Shown: positions 15,644-25,249, numbered from the stretch's first letter. The stretch: 64,000 nucleotides of DNA from Vreelandella boliviensis LC1 (GCF_000236035.1 NZ_JH393259.1:1-64000); one strand, 5' to 3'. Translations and numbers: made by a program. Notes: generated from the letters alone by a model not told the origin.

Positions 15644-16003
15644 AAGTAAATGCGCAAATATTTTTATGTACGGCGCACCGTCTCCGTGCGATAGAACCGA
15701 GCCTGTGGTTGCGAGGATATGAGATAGGTCTCTGGGACTGCTCCAACGCGCGGAACGCCGCTGTTGTCGAAGTGCTAGCCGTGTTTATATAACTAGAATT
15801 ACGCCATATCGTCTTCCGTCCAGTCATCTGCCCTTTGGCCTACGGGGCCAGTGAGGTAAGGATGTGATCGACCACGATTTTCTTTCCGAAATGCTGCGCA
15901 GCGTCCGTCTTTCCGGCGCAGTGTTCTTCGAGGTGGACGTGGCAGCGCCCTGGGTGGTGGCAGCGCCGCCCAAGGGAAAGCTTGCGCAGACCGTGGTGTC
16001 TGG
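15644..16003. other. Decayed sequence without intact genes
   Basis: Long frames here are low-complexity shadows. No family was recognised and no RNA gene fold was found. The stretch lies within the remnant zone 14.8-16.1 kb. Confidence 0.3.
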
Positions 16004-16085
16004 CGCGCACGCGGGCGCTTTCCTCGGTCGGCATGAAGTTGACGTAGACGCCCGCTGAGTAAGGCGAAAGAGCCTCGCAAAGCAT
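16004..16085 (-). pseudogene. Possible BBE-domain (FAD oxidase) remnant
   Basis: Residues ALSPYSAGVYVNFMPTEE resemble the conserved start of the C-terminal BBE segment of berberine-bridge-type FAD oxidases. The following residues do not continue the family in any frame. A fragment only. Confidence 0.35.
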
Positions 16086-16088
16086 TAT

Positions 16089-16862
16089 TTAATAGGCAGC
16101 AGACAGCAGCACGATGACGCCTGCACCGGCAAGCAGGCCCCCGCTGATCTGGCTAATCCGTTCTGCTTGGGGGAGTAGCTTCTCTGCCAGCAAATAAAGG
16201 GCTAGCCCAGCCATCCAAACCAGGCTCATGACGCCGCCTACGAACATCAGCAGCATCAAAGCCCAGCAGCAGCCGGTACAGTAAGCGCCATGTTTGATCC
16301 CCATGGTCAATGCTCCCGTTTTTCCTTCACGCCATTCGGTCATCAGAAAACTCAGCGGCGAGCGGCACTTGCTCAGGCAGGCCTGTTTAAGGTTGCTGAA
16401 TTGGAAAACGCCTGCAGTCATCAGTAAGGTGCCCCCCAGTAGTGAGCTGACGTGCCCCATGGATGAACTCAGCAGAGCACTTTCATGCAAAGCCCACTGC
16501 ATGACGGCGGCAGCAATCGCAAACGCGAGCCACACCGCAAGGTAACCAGACACAAATATCCAGGTAGCAGGAATTGCCCCACCTACGCGCTCGTGCTGCT
16601 GGTTAATCCGGAGGTAGGTGAGAATCATCGGGCCCGCGCTGGGCAGCATCATGGCCACCATCATCACGCTCCACATTAGGGTGGCCATGCCGAGTAAGCT
16701 CAGGTCGAGATTGCTTGCTCTGCCCATGCTCTCGTTCATCGGCATTGGCATGTGCAGGCCGTGCATAATCAGGTAACCCCACGCCAATATTGCCAGCGTC
16801 ATCAGCGCCAACCAGGTCAATAAGCGCTCTCGGGCATGAAGGGTGCTCATCGTAAGTTCCAT
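16089..16862 (-). CDS. DUF2182 integral membrane protein (putative metal-binding)
   Basis: This encodes 257 residues with about six or seven helices. Signature MWSVMMVAMMLPSAGPMILT is the Met-rich DUF2182 core. There is a Cys pair in LKQACLSKCRSPL and the YCTGCCWALMLLMF motif. The Met- and Cys-rich helices suggest metal or thiol chemistry, as the family description (predicted metal-binding) implies; no activity is proven. The start has GGGGGAG upstream. It lies 15 bases after the DUF1326 gene on the same strand, and the two form an operon. These families are commonly paired. Confidence 0.85.
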   Translation of the reverse strand: MELTMSTLHARERLLTWLALMTLAILAWGYLIMHGLHMPMPMNESMGRASNLDLSLLGMATLMWSVMMVAMMLPSAGPMILTYLRINQQHERVGGAIPATWIFVSGYLAVWLAFAIAAAVMQWALHESALLSSSMGHVSSLLGGTLLMTAGVFQFSNLKQACLSKCRSPLSFLMTEWREGKTGALTMGIKHGAYCTGCCWALMLLMFVGGVMSLVWMAGLALYLLAEKLLPQAERISQISGGLLAGAGVIVLLSAAY

Positions 16863-16877
16863 CGCCGTTACTCCCCC

Positions 16878-17483
16878 TCAGGGTCCGCTGTAAGCGAAGG
16901 GTGAATAAAAAGCGCTGCGTTCACTGAGATCAATGTCGATGCCGTGAGAACGATGCAACAACGACTGCGATCTTGCGACTACAAGCGTCTCGCCTGGAGC
17001 CACCGCCAGCGGATGATTGTGGATGGTAACCTCGGCCCCGTTCTGGCCCTCCAAAGCGGTGATTTCCGTTTCGGCGGATTCGCCGATTTTCAGCTGTCGG
17101 CGCCCCTTTTCCACTTCAAAATGGATGGGAAGGGACTCTACCGCGACAACCTCGCTGATGAACGATGCCAGCAGCGCCGGGTGCCCCCCGACCTGGCCGC
17201 CGAATATGCTGCTGAGTGCTTCCTGTTGACGAGCGTCTACTCGTTGGTCGATATAAAGCACCACTTTCCAGTTACCTTCAGCCATGTGGCCGGGGGAATG
17301 CAGGGCTATGGCGACATTCCTATCGCTGAGATCCACCTCTTCGAACAGGCCCTGGGTGATATGCCAGCCCACCAGCGCGGTACATTCGCCCTCGGTAGGA
17401 TTGCCGAGGTAAATGCAGGGGCAGGCGCCTTTGCAATTACAGCTTTCGAGGTATTCGCCTCGTATGCTCCATTGATGACTCAT
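16878..17483 (-). CDS. DUF1326 protein
   Basis: This encodes 201 residues and is cytoplasmic by sequence. The diagnostic N-terminus is WSIRGEYLESCNCKGACPC, with four Cys in ten residues (CNCKGACPC), followed by CTALVGWHI. The Cys cluster could bind a metal. It is first gene of the operon with the DUF2182 membrane protein. RBS GGAGG lies a few bases before ATG 17483. The divergent STAND regulator starts 221 bp away and is the obvious candidate controller. Confidence 0.85.
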   Translation of the reverse strand: MSHQWSIRGEYLESCNCKGACPCIYLGNPTEGECTALVGWHITQGLFEEVDLSDRNVAIALHSPGHMAEGNWKVVLYIDQRVDARQQEALSSIFGGQVGGHPALLASFISEVVAVESLPIHFEVEKGRRQLKIGESAETEITALEGQNGAEVTIHNHPLAVAPGETLVVARSQSLLHRSHGIDIDLSERSAFYSPFAYSGP

Positions 17484-17581
17484 GTCGAACTCCTCCTTGC
17501 GTCGTTGGGAGAATTTTGCGGTATTCGTCTTCTGTTAGATTCGGTATAGCGCTAAATGGCCTGCCAGGTGTGAGGAGCTGA

Positions 17582-17601
17582 TGAGAATTACGTGAGAATT
17601 A
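17582..17601. promoter_or_regulatory. Candidate operator: 11-bp direct repeats
   Basis: TGAGAATTA occurs twice (17582-17590 and 17593-17601), repeating with an 11-bp period. OmpR/PhoB-type winged helices bind tandem half-sites at this spacing. It lies between the DUF1326 operon and the gene for a protein that carries such a domain. Confidence 0.5.
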
Positions 17602-17704
17602 TTTCTAAAGTTCTAGCTGAGAGGACAGTTACTGCCTCGGCGGGTGTTTGAGACTATGCTGAACTTAGGTATCAGCCAGGCCTGAACACAAAGAGTAACC
17701 AGCC

Positions 17705-19654
17705 ATGTGGCAATGGATGTCGGATGTGACGACCAGCCGGGTAGATAAGGTATTCGTTGGTCGCAACAGTGAGCTTGTTGCCCTGCGCGGCGTGCTTGCG
17801 ATAACCGGGCCTCAGGTGGTGCATGTCTATGGTATTGCTGGCATCGGCAAGACGGCACTACTGGCCAGGTTGGCGACCGAGGCGAGAGACTTAGGCGCAA
17901 GCGTAATCCGGCTAGATTGTCGCCATATAGAGCCCACAGAACAGGGGTTTCTTCACGCGCTGGAAGGCACCATTGGTGGTGGTGATCCGGGGATGGATGC
18001 GCTCGTGGAAAGGTTGGGCTGGCTTGGGCCTAAGGTACTCATCGCCCTGGACACCTATGAAGTATTCAGACTACTCGATACCTGGCTGCGGCAGATATTT
18101 GTTCCGTTGTTACCGGACAATGTACGGATTCTCTTTTTTAGTCGCCAACGCCCTTTGGATAACTGGTTTTCGGCGCCGGGCTGGGGGCGATTAGTTCAGT
18201 GCGTGCCCGTACTGCCTTTGAGCCAGACGGAAGCAAAAGCGCTCCTGAGCATGCATGGCATAAAAGAAGAGGATGCTGTTTCCCTTGCTCGGGCCACCCA
18301 TGGCCATCCGCTGGCGCTGACACTGGCGGCTACTGCCAGCCGGGAAAATCATGCCCGGTCATGGCCGCAAGAGACGGTGCTACAGCATGCGGTTGATGAG
18401 CTAAGCCGTATGTTTCTTGCTGATGTGGAAGATCCGGTGAGTCGGCATGTGCTGCAGGGTGCTGTGGTATTGCGCCGGGCCACCGTTACACTGTTACAGG
18501 CACTGTTTCCCGAATTTGCCCCTCAAGATGCCTACGAGCGGTTGCGCAGGTTGCCATTTGTGGAGGGTGTGCATGATGGATTGATTATCCATGAGGCTGT
18601 TCGTGACTCGCTTGCTCGCACCTTACATGCAAGCGACCCTAGCCGATATCTAGACTACCGGCGGTCAGCTTGGCGACAACTGGTTTCCGAGGCGCAATCC
18701 GCCGCCAGTGACGATCTCTGGCGCTACACTGCGGACATGCTCTATTTAATTGAAAACCCAGTGGTGCGTGAGGCCTTTTTTCCTACCGGTACAGCGCTTT
18801 ACACGGTAGAAGTGGCACACCCTCAAGACACTGAATTACTTACCAGCATTGTCCGAACTCATGATGGACGTCAGGCCAGTGAGCTGCTTCTACAATGGTG
18901 GCGGCGCTTGCCGCAGACCTTTTCCATTGTGCGAGGGCAAACGGGGCAGGTTGAAGGTCTGTACTGCAAGCTGCGTTCCGACCAGATTGAACCCTCGTGG
19001 TTGTTCAATGACCCGGTGACAGCCCAGTGGTGTTCCCATATAGAACAGAACCCTATGCAGTCGGGGGAGGTGGCGCTATTTTGTCGCCGTTGGCTTAGCC
19101 TCAATGAGGGCGATTCACCCAGTGAAATACAGGCGGCAGTCTGGCTGGATCTTAAGCGTAGCTATATGGAACTGCGCCCTGATCTTCGCCGGGTCTATCT
19201 TACGGCTACCGACCTTGGCGCCTACAGCCAAGTGGCACAGCGACTGGGATTTGAAGTGCTTGCCGGGCGGGAAGTTGAGCTGGATGGTGTCAGTTATCCG
19301 AGTGCGGTGCTCGACTTCGGTCCAACGTCTGTGGATGGTTGGCTGACAGGGCTCGCCGCCGCAGAACTAGGAATAAAGCGTGCCCCTGCTTTGTTGGATG
19401 TAGAAGCCCGGCAGCTGATCTTGGCGGCAGGCCCCGTTGCTCTTACTCCGCTGGAGTTTGGCGTCATGCGGTACCTAACTGAACACCAAGGCAAAGCAGT
19501 GTCTCGCAGTGAGCTTTTGCAACATGTCTGGGGAACACATTATCAGGGAGGCAGCAATGTGGTTGATGCCATTGTGCGCACCTTGCGCCGCAAACTTGGC
19601 CACCAGTCTGCGCGGATCGAGACGTTGATAGGGGTGGGTTACCGGCTGCGATGA
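17705..19654 (+). CDS. STAND ATPase with C-terminal OmpR-type DNA-binding domain
   Basis: This encodes 649 residues. The N-terminal ATPase has FVGRNSEL, Walker A GIAGIGKTALL (about 43-53), Walker B KVLIALDTYE (about 112-121), a sensor-1-like ILFFSRQRP, and a GHPLALTLA motif typical of AP-ATPase/STAND proteins. A helical arm follows. Residues about 490-555 (RRVYLTATDLGAYSQVAQRL, GFEVL) resemble the end of a GNAT fold. The last 75 residues (LTPLEFGVMRYLTEHQGKAV and VVDAIVRTLRRKLG) are a Trans_reg_C winged helix. It is probably a signal-dependent regulator of the divergent operon. A defence role is less likely because of the DNA-binding domain. Confidence 0.8.
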   Translation: MWQWMSDVTTSRVDKVFVGRNSELVALRGVLAITGPQVVHVYGIAGIGKTALLARLATEARDLGASVIRLDCRHIEPTEQGFLHALEGTIGGGDPGMDALVERLGWLGPKVLIALDTYEVFRLLDTWLRQIFVPLLPDNVRILFFSRQRPLDNWFSAPGWGRLVQCVPVLPLSQTEAKALLSMHGIKEEDAVSLARATHGHPLALTLAATASRENHARSWPQETVLQHAVDELSRMFLADVEDPVSRHVLQGAVVLRRATVTLLQALFPEFAPQDAYERLRRLPFVEGVHDGLIIHEAVRDSLARTLHASDPSRYLDYRRSAWRQLVSEAQSAASDDLWRYTADMLYLIENPVVREAFFPTGTALYTVEVAHPQDTELLTSIVRTHDGRQASELLLQWWRRLPQTFSIVRGQTGQVEGLYCKLRSDQIEPSWLFNDPVTAQWCSHIEQNPMQSGEVALFCRRWLSLNEGDSPSEIQAAVWLDLKRSYMELRPDLRRVYLTATDLGAYSQVAQRLGFEVLAGREVELDGVSYPSAVLDFGPTSVDGWLTGLAAAELGIKRAPALLDVEARQLILAAGPVALTPLEFGVMRYLTEHQGKAVSRSELLQHVWGTHYQGGSNVVDAIVRTLRRKLGHQSARIETLIGVGYRLR

Positions 19655-19685
19655 TCGATTCGATCTATACGTTTCTCTCCGCTAA

Positions 19686-19832
19686 TTAAACGGGGAGGTC
19701 GTCCACGGTATCTACCACTGCGGCATAAAGGTCTCTCGTTGAGGCTAACGCTCCCTCATGAACCGCTTGAGCAGATAACGCCTTGCCTTGGTCAGCTTGA
19801 AGTGAGCGGGTTGCCGTCGCGCTGGCGTACAT
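19686..19832 (-). CDS. Small hypothetical protein, 48 residues
   Basis: The ORF begins ATG with GGAG ten bases upstream and runs to TAA. It encodes an Ala-rich, likely helical peptide (ALSAQAVHEGALASTRDLYA, then VDTVDDLPV). No family was recognised. It is the only plausible gene between the STAND regulator and the next gene. The rest of 19833-20004 shows nothing specific. Confidence 0.35.
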   Translation of the reverse strand: MYASATATRSLQADQGKALSAQAVHEGALASTRDLYAAVVDTVDDLPV

Positions 19833-20004
19833 GGTTTAGCTACTCCATTTCGCGTAATTCTATTAAAGCAATTGCCGATAATGAGAGTGCTTAACGCTCA
19901 ATTGCGACCAGGCTTTCGCGACGGCTTTGTCGTCATATCAAGATGTACCCATCTAATAGGGTGCCCATGCGGGCTACTCTGATGTTAATTGATGAGCAGG
20001 GTGG

Positions 20005-20427
20005 CTATTCCATTCGTTCTATAAGGCGCAAAACCTCATGGTTCTGGGTTTTGGCGTTGGCATAGTAGATCGCTTGCATGAGTAAGTTATCGGCCTCGTT
20101 GGTGGCGATAGGGCTTGGCACCAGTATCGTGATGAGGTCGCGTCCAAGCTCATCCACATCAACCTCCAACGTGATGGCCGATTGTTGGCTGATGGGCTGA
20201 CGAATAGCGTCGCGCAAATCCTTTAGGCTTCGCAGCGTGGTCAACAACCCAGTGACCACAATGGGGTCCGGCGTAAAGTCAACGTCAATAGGCGGATGAT
20301 CATCCATCCCTAACGGGGACAGCCCTCCATTCATCCGGGTTGCCGCTTCACGATATACGGCAATGGCCGTGTCGACCGCCTGTATAAACAACTGGCTATC
20401 GTCGGCGTTAAGCGTTATTTGGGTCAT
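20005..20427 (-). CDS. Hypothetical protein, 140 residues
   Basis: ATG 20427 was chosen because AAAGG lies eight bases upstream; the GTG three codons earlier overlaps that site. The protein is acidic and mainly helical, without a signal peptide. Segments such as LFIQAVDTAIAVYREAATRM and LRSLKDLRDAIRQPI are amphipathic helices. No family was recognised. It is monocistronic. Confidence 0.55.
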   Translation of the reverse strand: MTQITLNADDSQLFIQAVDTAIAVYREAATRMNGGLSPLGMDDHPPIDVDFTPDPIVVTGLLTTLRSLKDLRDAIRQPISQQSAITLEVDVDELGRDLITILVPSPIATNEADNLLMQAIYYANAKTQNHEVLRLIERME

Positions 20428-21141
20428 GCGTCGCACCTTTATTCAGCTTAGGGTGGTCTGGCAGGGTCAGGCGTTCCTAGGAGGGTAGTCTCGATACTGA
20501 ACTTTGTCGCTACATTGCGCAGCTCGCTATTCCACTCGCAAGTCTAGTAGTGGTTACGTCACGCGTTGCGCAAACGGTTCCCCAGGCAGAAACCCAACAG
20601 CCCTAACAACGTGATGTCAGCGGTTGTTTGGAGCGTCGCCGCCCAGCGCCTTGATTACGTCGAACAGCAATACGGGTGGGCTTAAGGCATCATCGTCAAC
20701 GACGGGCATCGGTAAACTCGGTGACTAAATTTGGCTGGGACAGTGTATCTGCCATCGGTGGCTTCAGCGTAACGGTAAGCGTAATGGTGCGTTCCAAGAT
20801 ATGGAAGACAGACCCCCCCCCACCGTCACCAGAAAGTGGCCTACTTTCAGACAATAATACTTCGTTTCATTATAAAAACCCCATCCCTTTGAATGAGTGG
20901 TTCGGTCCTTATGGACTAGATTTCCCGAAGATAAATAATGGTTATTTTGAGGAGGCAATAAATTTTTCTTAATGTAATCTTTTGTAAGTAAAGGTTGTTA
21001 GAAGGTTCCGGAGACGGGGTGATCGTCGAATTGCGGCAACATGGATGTCGGCTTTGAAAGACAGAAAACAGCAGCCCGCTGGTGAAGTTTATGGGGCCGC
21101 CAAATAACGTATCGTTTAACAAGAATAAGTAGCAGAGCCCT
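20428..21141. other. Decayed intergenic region
   Basis: No intact gene was found. On the minus strand, 20617-20675 reads PVLLFDVIKALGG followed by a few residues and a stop, similar to the C-terminus of RND-type outer-membrane factors, so it is a stump of one. A run of nine to ten C is at 20814-20823. The 20830-20970 part is AT-rich. The right end borders a truncated peroxidase. Confidence 0.35.
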
Positions 21142-22299
21142 GTGAAGGAGGAGCTCGACACGCTGCTCGCCTCGTACGGTGTCGAGATGGATGGCGTCAG
21201 CGTCATGCTACCGAACGTGTCTCCGGACGAGGGACTCTCGGCGTCCTACAATTCCGTTTTCACGCTGTTCGGCCAGTTCTTCGACCACGGGCTCGATCTG
21301 GTCGCGAAAGGGGGCAACGGCACGATCTACATGCCGCTGTCGCCGGACGACCCGCTGTACAACCCTGATAGCCCCAATACCAACTTTATGGTGTTGACGC
21401 GCGCTACCACTGATGATGCGGCGGGCAATGTCACCACGCCGTGGGTGGATCAGAACCAGACCTACACATCGCATCCGTCGCACCAGGTCTTTCTGCGTGA
21501 ATACGCGATGGTCGATGGTCGGCCCGTGGCGACCGGTAATTTGCTCGACGGCGAGCGCGGCCTGCCCACCTGGGCTGACATCAAGGCTCAGGCGCGCACG
21601 CTGCTCGGCATCGAGCTGACGGATAAGGATGTGGGTGCCGTACCGCTGGTGGCTGTGGATCCCTACGGCGAGTTTCTGCGTGGCGAGAACGAGCTCCCCC
21701 AACTGATCACCGGCTTTGACGGCGCGGGCAACCCCATTTTAACCGAGGGCGATCTGGCCAACCCAGTCGACCCGTCGGAGGTCGGAGCAGGACGCGCCGG
21801 CGTAGCTTTCCTTGACGACATCAACCGTGAGGCGGTGCCCGTGCTCTCGGTGGATGGCGAGTTGCAGCCCGACGACGATTCAGAGCCCGGCTACAGCGGC
21901 GAGTTCGGCGCCCGTGGTGAGCAGACCTCTTATGATAACGAGCTGCTGGACGCACACTACATCACCGGTGACGGCCGCGGGAACGAAAACATCGGCCTGA
22001 CCTCGATCCATCACATCTTCCACTCCGAGCACAACCGACTCGTCAAGCAAGTGAAGGAGGTGGCGCTGGAGAGCGGCGACCTTGATTTCCTGAACCAATG
22101 GTTGAGCGGCCCGGAACTCACCTCGTGGCCCAGCTCGTCCGAGATCGAGGCGCTATCCTGGGACGGCGAGCGAATATTCCAGGCAGCTCGCTTCACCACC
22201 GAGATGGAGTACCAGCACCTCGTCTTCGAGGAGTTCGCACGCAAGATCCAGCCGGATATCGACATCTTCATGGTGCAGCCCGACGCAGCGCTCAACTCA
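21142..22299 (+). pseudogene. Animal-heme-type peroxidase, truncated at both ends
   Basis: About 386 residues match the peroxidase core of very large secreted bacterial heme peroxidases: VSPDEGLSASYNSVFTLFGQ, FFDHGLDLVAKGG, and later LTSIHHIFHSEHNRLV, the segment carrying the proximal-side His, and ARFTTEMEYQHLVFEEFARK. The N-terminal part is missing and the frame passes abruptly into unrelated sequence after QPDAALN. Family members are usually over 1000 residues, with RTX-type repeats for type I secretion, all absent here. The codon use is GC-richer than its neighbours. Confidence 0.8.
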
Positions 22300-23477
22300 G
22301 TGGGGCCGTCATCGCGCAAGGATCCGTGACGGTGGACCAGAACCTTAAGTTGATACAACATCGTGACGGCGGCATTGTCGGCGAGATTGCCATAAGGGAA
22401 GGGGACTTCGTTCGAGCTGGAGACGTGCTGCTGCGGCTCGAAGACACACAGACGAAAGCTGAGCTTTCGATCGTGCGTTCTAAACTCGTGGAATTGGCCA
22501 TCAGGAGAGCGCGCCTTCTGGCAGAGCGGGACGGGCTTGCGGCAATCGAGTTCCCGTCCGATTTGAACGCAGATGACTCTCCAGATGTCTTCCTCGGCGA
22601 GACACGACTCTTCGATGGCAATCGTACAAATCGTCAAAGTAAGCAGCAGCAGCTCGAGCTCAGCGTCGAGCAAATCGAAGAGGAAATTAAGGGGCTGGAA
22701 TCGCAGCGGCAATCGAAAGACGAGGAATTCCGTCTAGTTCAGACCGAATACGAAGGGAATAAAGGCCTCGCTGACAGAGGGCTGATCGCACGAACACTTC
22801 TCGTTCCGATGGCGCGTTATAGAGCACGAATTTCGGGTGAACGCGGTGAGATCCACGCATCCATCGCCAGAGCGAGAACTCGCATAAGTGAAATTCGACT
22901 CCAGATTATTGCGATCGACGAGGAGGCCCGTACTGAGGCGCAGCGGGAATTAAGCGCCGTGGATGCGGAATTTTCGGAGTTGCGCGACCGGCGCATCGCC
23001 ATCGAGGATCGGTTGGAACGAACGGATATTCGCGCTCCTATTTCTGGAACCGTTAATGAGCTGAACATCCATACGGTAGGAGGCGTGATCACGCCGGCTG
23101 AAGAGCTTGTCACCATTGTTCCGGAAGACGCCAAATTAAAGGTCGAGGTGAAACTTGCTCCGATAACCATCGATCAAGTCTGGGTCGGCCAGCCGGTCAG
23201 GCTCCGTTTCACTGCCTTCAACCAAAGAACGACACCGGAGCTCAAAGGCGAGGTCGTCTATGTCTCCGCAGCGACGACACGCGACGACACGACTGGCGAG
23301 GTCTACTACCTGGGCGATGTCGACGTTTCTGCAGAAGAGCTTGAGAAGCTTGGTGTTACCACGCTGCTGCCTGGTATGCCAGTCGAAGTCTTTATCACTA
23401 CCGAAGAACGCACCGCACTGACGTATTTTATTAAGCCTATCACTGACCAGTTCAGCAGGGCCTTCCGAGAAGAGTAA
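22300..23477 (+). pseudogene. HlyD-family type I secretion adaptor, N-terminus deleted
   Basis: From LSGAVIAQGSVTVDQNLK the frame reads as a periplasmic adaptor: a lipoyl-like half (IQHRDGGIVGEIAIREGDFV), a long coiled coil (about 190 residues, rich in Glu and Arg), the second half (TDIRAPISGTVNELNIHTVG) and a C-terminal beta domain ending in YFIKPITDQFSRAFREE. The cytoplasmic start and inner-membrane helix are missing. The frame upstream belongs to the antisense phase of the peroxidase. The ABC exporter gene that normally accompanies it is absent. The pair is a deletion remnant of a peroxidase export locus. Confidence 0.8.
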
Positions 23478-23524
23478 AGCATAGTCCGCCTCTAGCCGAA
23501 TCAGGAACTTTCCTCCATATTAAC

Positions 23525-23547
23525 AACGGGTCAGATGATGACCCGTT
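23525..23547 (+). terminator. Hairpin between remnant and coiled-coil gene
   Basis: AACGGGTCA and TGACCCGTT form a perfect 9-bp stem with a 5-base loop. There is no U-run, so its efficiency as a terminator is uncertain. Confidence 0.45.
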
Positions 23548-23605
23548 GACGTATATACGTTCGCTACTATATTAGCGATAACGCTTAAGCGAGAGGATTG
23601 CACCA

Positions 23606-24298
23606 ATGACAGGGGCTAATAAACCATCAACGACGGGATTGTTGCGCGATAATCGCGTAAAGGTGATCTTGGTCATCGCGATTATTGCGGTGGTCTGGGC
23701 CTTTGTGGCGCACACCATTGCAGGATCGCGACAAGACAATTTGGAAGCGCTCGAAGCGCGGCTGGCCGAAACTGAGCGAGAGCATCAACAGATTCAGGCG
23801 GAGATGTCTGAGGTTGAAGCTGCGGAGCTTGATTTAGCAACACTGCAGCAGAGAATGAACGCTCTTGAGGTTGAGCAAGCTGATGCTGAAGCCGAGCTAG
23901 CTTCGACGCGAGCCGACATTGCCCATGCTGAAGAAGATTTGAATGCTTTACGGGGTGATCGTGAAACCCGCAAAGAAGAAGTGGCCACCCTCAACGAGCA
24001 GGTAGACGAACGGCAGAGCCGCCTTGACGAGTTGAATGAGACATACGCCGAGGTAGAAAAAGAGAAAGAAGAAGCCGAAGCCGCCCGCAATGCCGCTCAA
24101 CAGTCGCGTCAAGACGCAGTAGAGGCCCGCAGGCAAGCTGAAGAAGACCTTGAAGCGCTAAACGCCGAGGTTGAAGAGGCGAATACACAACTTGGCGCAG
24201 TGGGTGAGCAGCTAAGTGATTTAGAGGCAACGCGTGATGCGCTCACCATTGAAATCAACTCACTCAGAGTGATGCGCGACGAAGCGCAAACGCCTTAG
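23606..24298 (+). CDS. Membrane-anchored coiled-coil protein
   Basis: This encodes 230 residues. One N-terminal helix (VILVIAIIAVVWAFVAHTIA, about 20-39) is followed by about 185 residues of almost unbroken coiled coil rich in Glu, Ala, Leu and Arg (heptads such as LEALEARLAETEREHQQI). The topology is probably N-in with the coil in the periplasm. No enzymatic domain is present. It may span or brace the envelope. The family was not recognised. GAGAGG precedes ATG 23606. It is unrelated to the upstream pseudogenes. Confidence 0.75.
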   Translation: MTGANKPSTTGLLRDNRVKVILVIAIIAVVWAFVAHTIAGSRQDNLEALEARLAETEREHQQIQAEMSEVEAAELDLATLQQRMNALEVEQADAEAELASTRADIAHAEEDLNALRGDRETRKEEVATLNEQVDERQSRLDELNETYAEVEKEKEEAEAARNAAQQSRQDAVEARRQAEEDLEALNAEVEEANTQLGAVGEQLSDLEATRDALTIEINSLRVMRDEAQTP

Positions 24299-24451
24299 GG
24301 CTTGCTAGAGCTTGTGCCGAGCTGGATTATGATCGCCTGTTTGCAGCCTACGATAACGATCGGCGCTAGCGTTGGTGAGCGCGACGAGCGCCACGCCTGC
24401 GAAGCGCCTTACACTCTACTGCACGTTTCTTAATCCAGGCGATACTATCCG

Positions 24452-25249
24452 ATGCATCGGCGATTTCTGTTACCTCTTTTCCTCTTGGGGCTGCTGGCCT
24501 CTCTGGCTGGCTGCGGGGAAACGCCCACCGGGCGCTCCCAGCTGGCGTTAGTGCCAAACTCGTTAATGGCTGAGATGGGGGGAGACGCCTTTAATCAGCT
24601 ACGCAATAGCCAGCCGCTCAATCGCGATACGCAGGCTAATCAATTGGTGCAGTGCGTGACCGAAAAAGTGGTGGCTGGCGCTGAGGCAAGCTACCCAGGG
24701 CTCGCTTTCCCCGAACGCTGGGAAGTGGTGGTTTTTGAGGATGCTTCCCCCAATGCGTTTGCTCTGCCCGGTGGACGTATAGGGGTGCATAGCGGCCTGC
24801 TGCGGGTGGCTGAAACTCCCGCCCAGCTAGCGGCGGTGATTGGGCACGAGGTGGGCCATGTGCTGGCGGATCATGGCAATGAGCGGCTTACCCAGCAGCT
24901 GGGCATTAAAGCCATGTTCTTGGTGGTGGGGTTATTAGGGGAAGAGGAATTTGGCAACCAGCAGTTAATGCAGGCCTTGGGTATCGGCGCCCAGTTGGGT
25001 ATAAGCCTTCCTTTCAGCCGTACCCATGAGGAGGAGGCTGATTTGATGGGCCTTGAGATTATGGCCCGTGCCGGGTTTGATCCGCAGCAAAGTGTGGCCC
25101 TGTGGCGCAACATGGCCGCTGTTGGCGGCGACCAGCCGCCGGAGTTTCTTTCTACTCATCCCGCTCATGAGTCCCGCATCCGGGCATTACAGCAAGGGTT
25201 GGAAAAGGCCACAACCACTTATCGCACGGTTACGCCTGCGGAATGTTGA
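24452..25249 (+). CDS. M48-family metalloprotease lipoprotein (LoiP/YggG type)
   Basis: This encodes 265 residues. A lipoprotein signal ends in LASLAGC. The zinc motif HEVGH is at about residue 131, with the third ligand Glu in THEEEADLMGLE, the arrangement of M48 enzymes such as LoiP and BepA. The length also fits. It should act at the outer membrane in quality control of envelope proteins. The C-terminal FLSTHPAHESRI is a family signature. The gene has its own promoter region. Confidence 0.9.
   Translation: MHRRFLLPLFLLGLLASLAGCGETPTGRSQLALVPNSLMAEMGGDAFNQLRNSQPLNRDTQANQLVQCVTEKVVAGAEASYPGLAFPERWEVVVFEDASPNAFALPGGRIGVHSGLLRVAETPAQLAAVIGHEVGHVLADHGNERLTQQLGIKAMFLVVGLLGEEEFGNQQLMQALGIGAQLGISLPFSRTHEEEADLMGLEIMARAGFDPQQSVALWRNMAAVGGDQPPEFLSTHPAHESRIRALQQGLEKATTTYRTVTPAEC

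Noticed and set aside
17705-19654. STAND ATPase considered as an Avs-like defence protein
   Set aside because: It ends in a DNA-binding domain and faces an operon with matching repeats; there is no nuclease, TIR or protease effector domain.
20814-20823. Poly-C run considered as a phase-variation tract
   Set aside because: It is not inside or just upstream of an intact gene.
21142-22329. Peroxidase frame considered as an intact gene
   Set aside because: It begins mid-domain, lacks the usual N- and C-terminal parts, and runs into adaptor sequence in the wrong frame.
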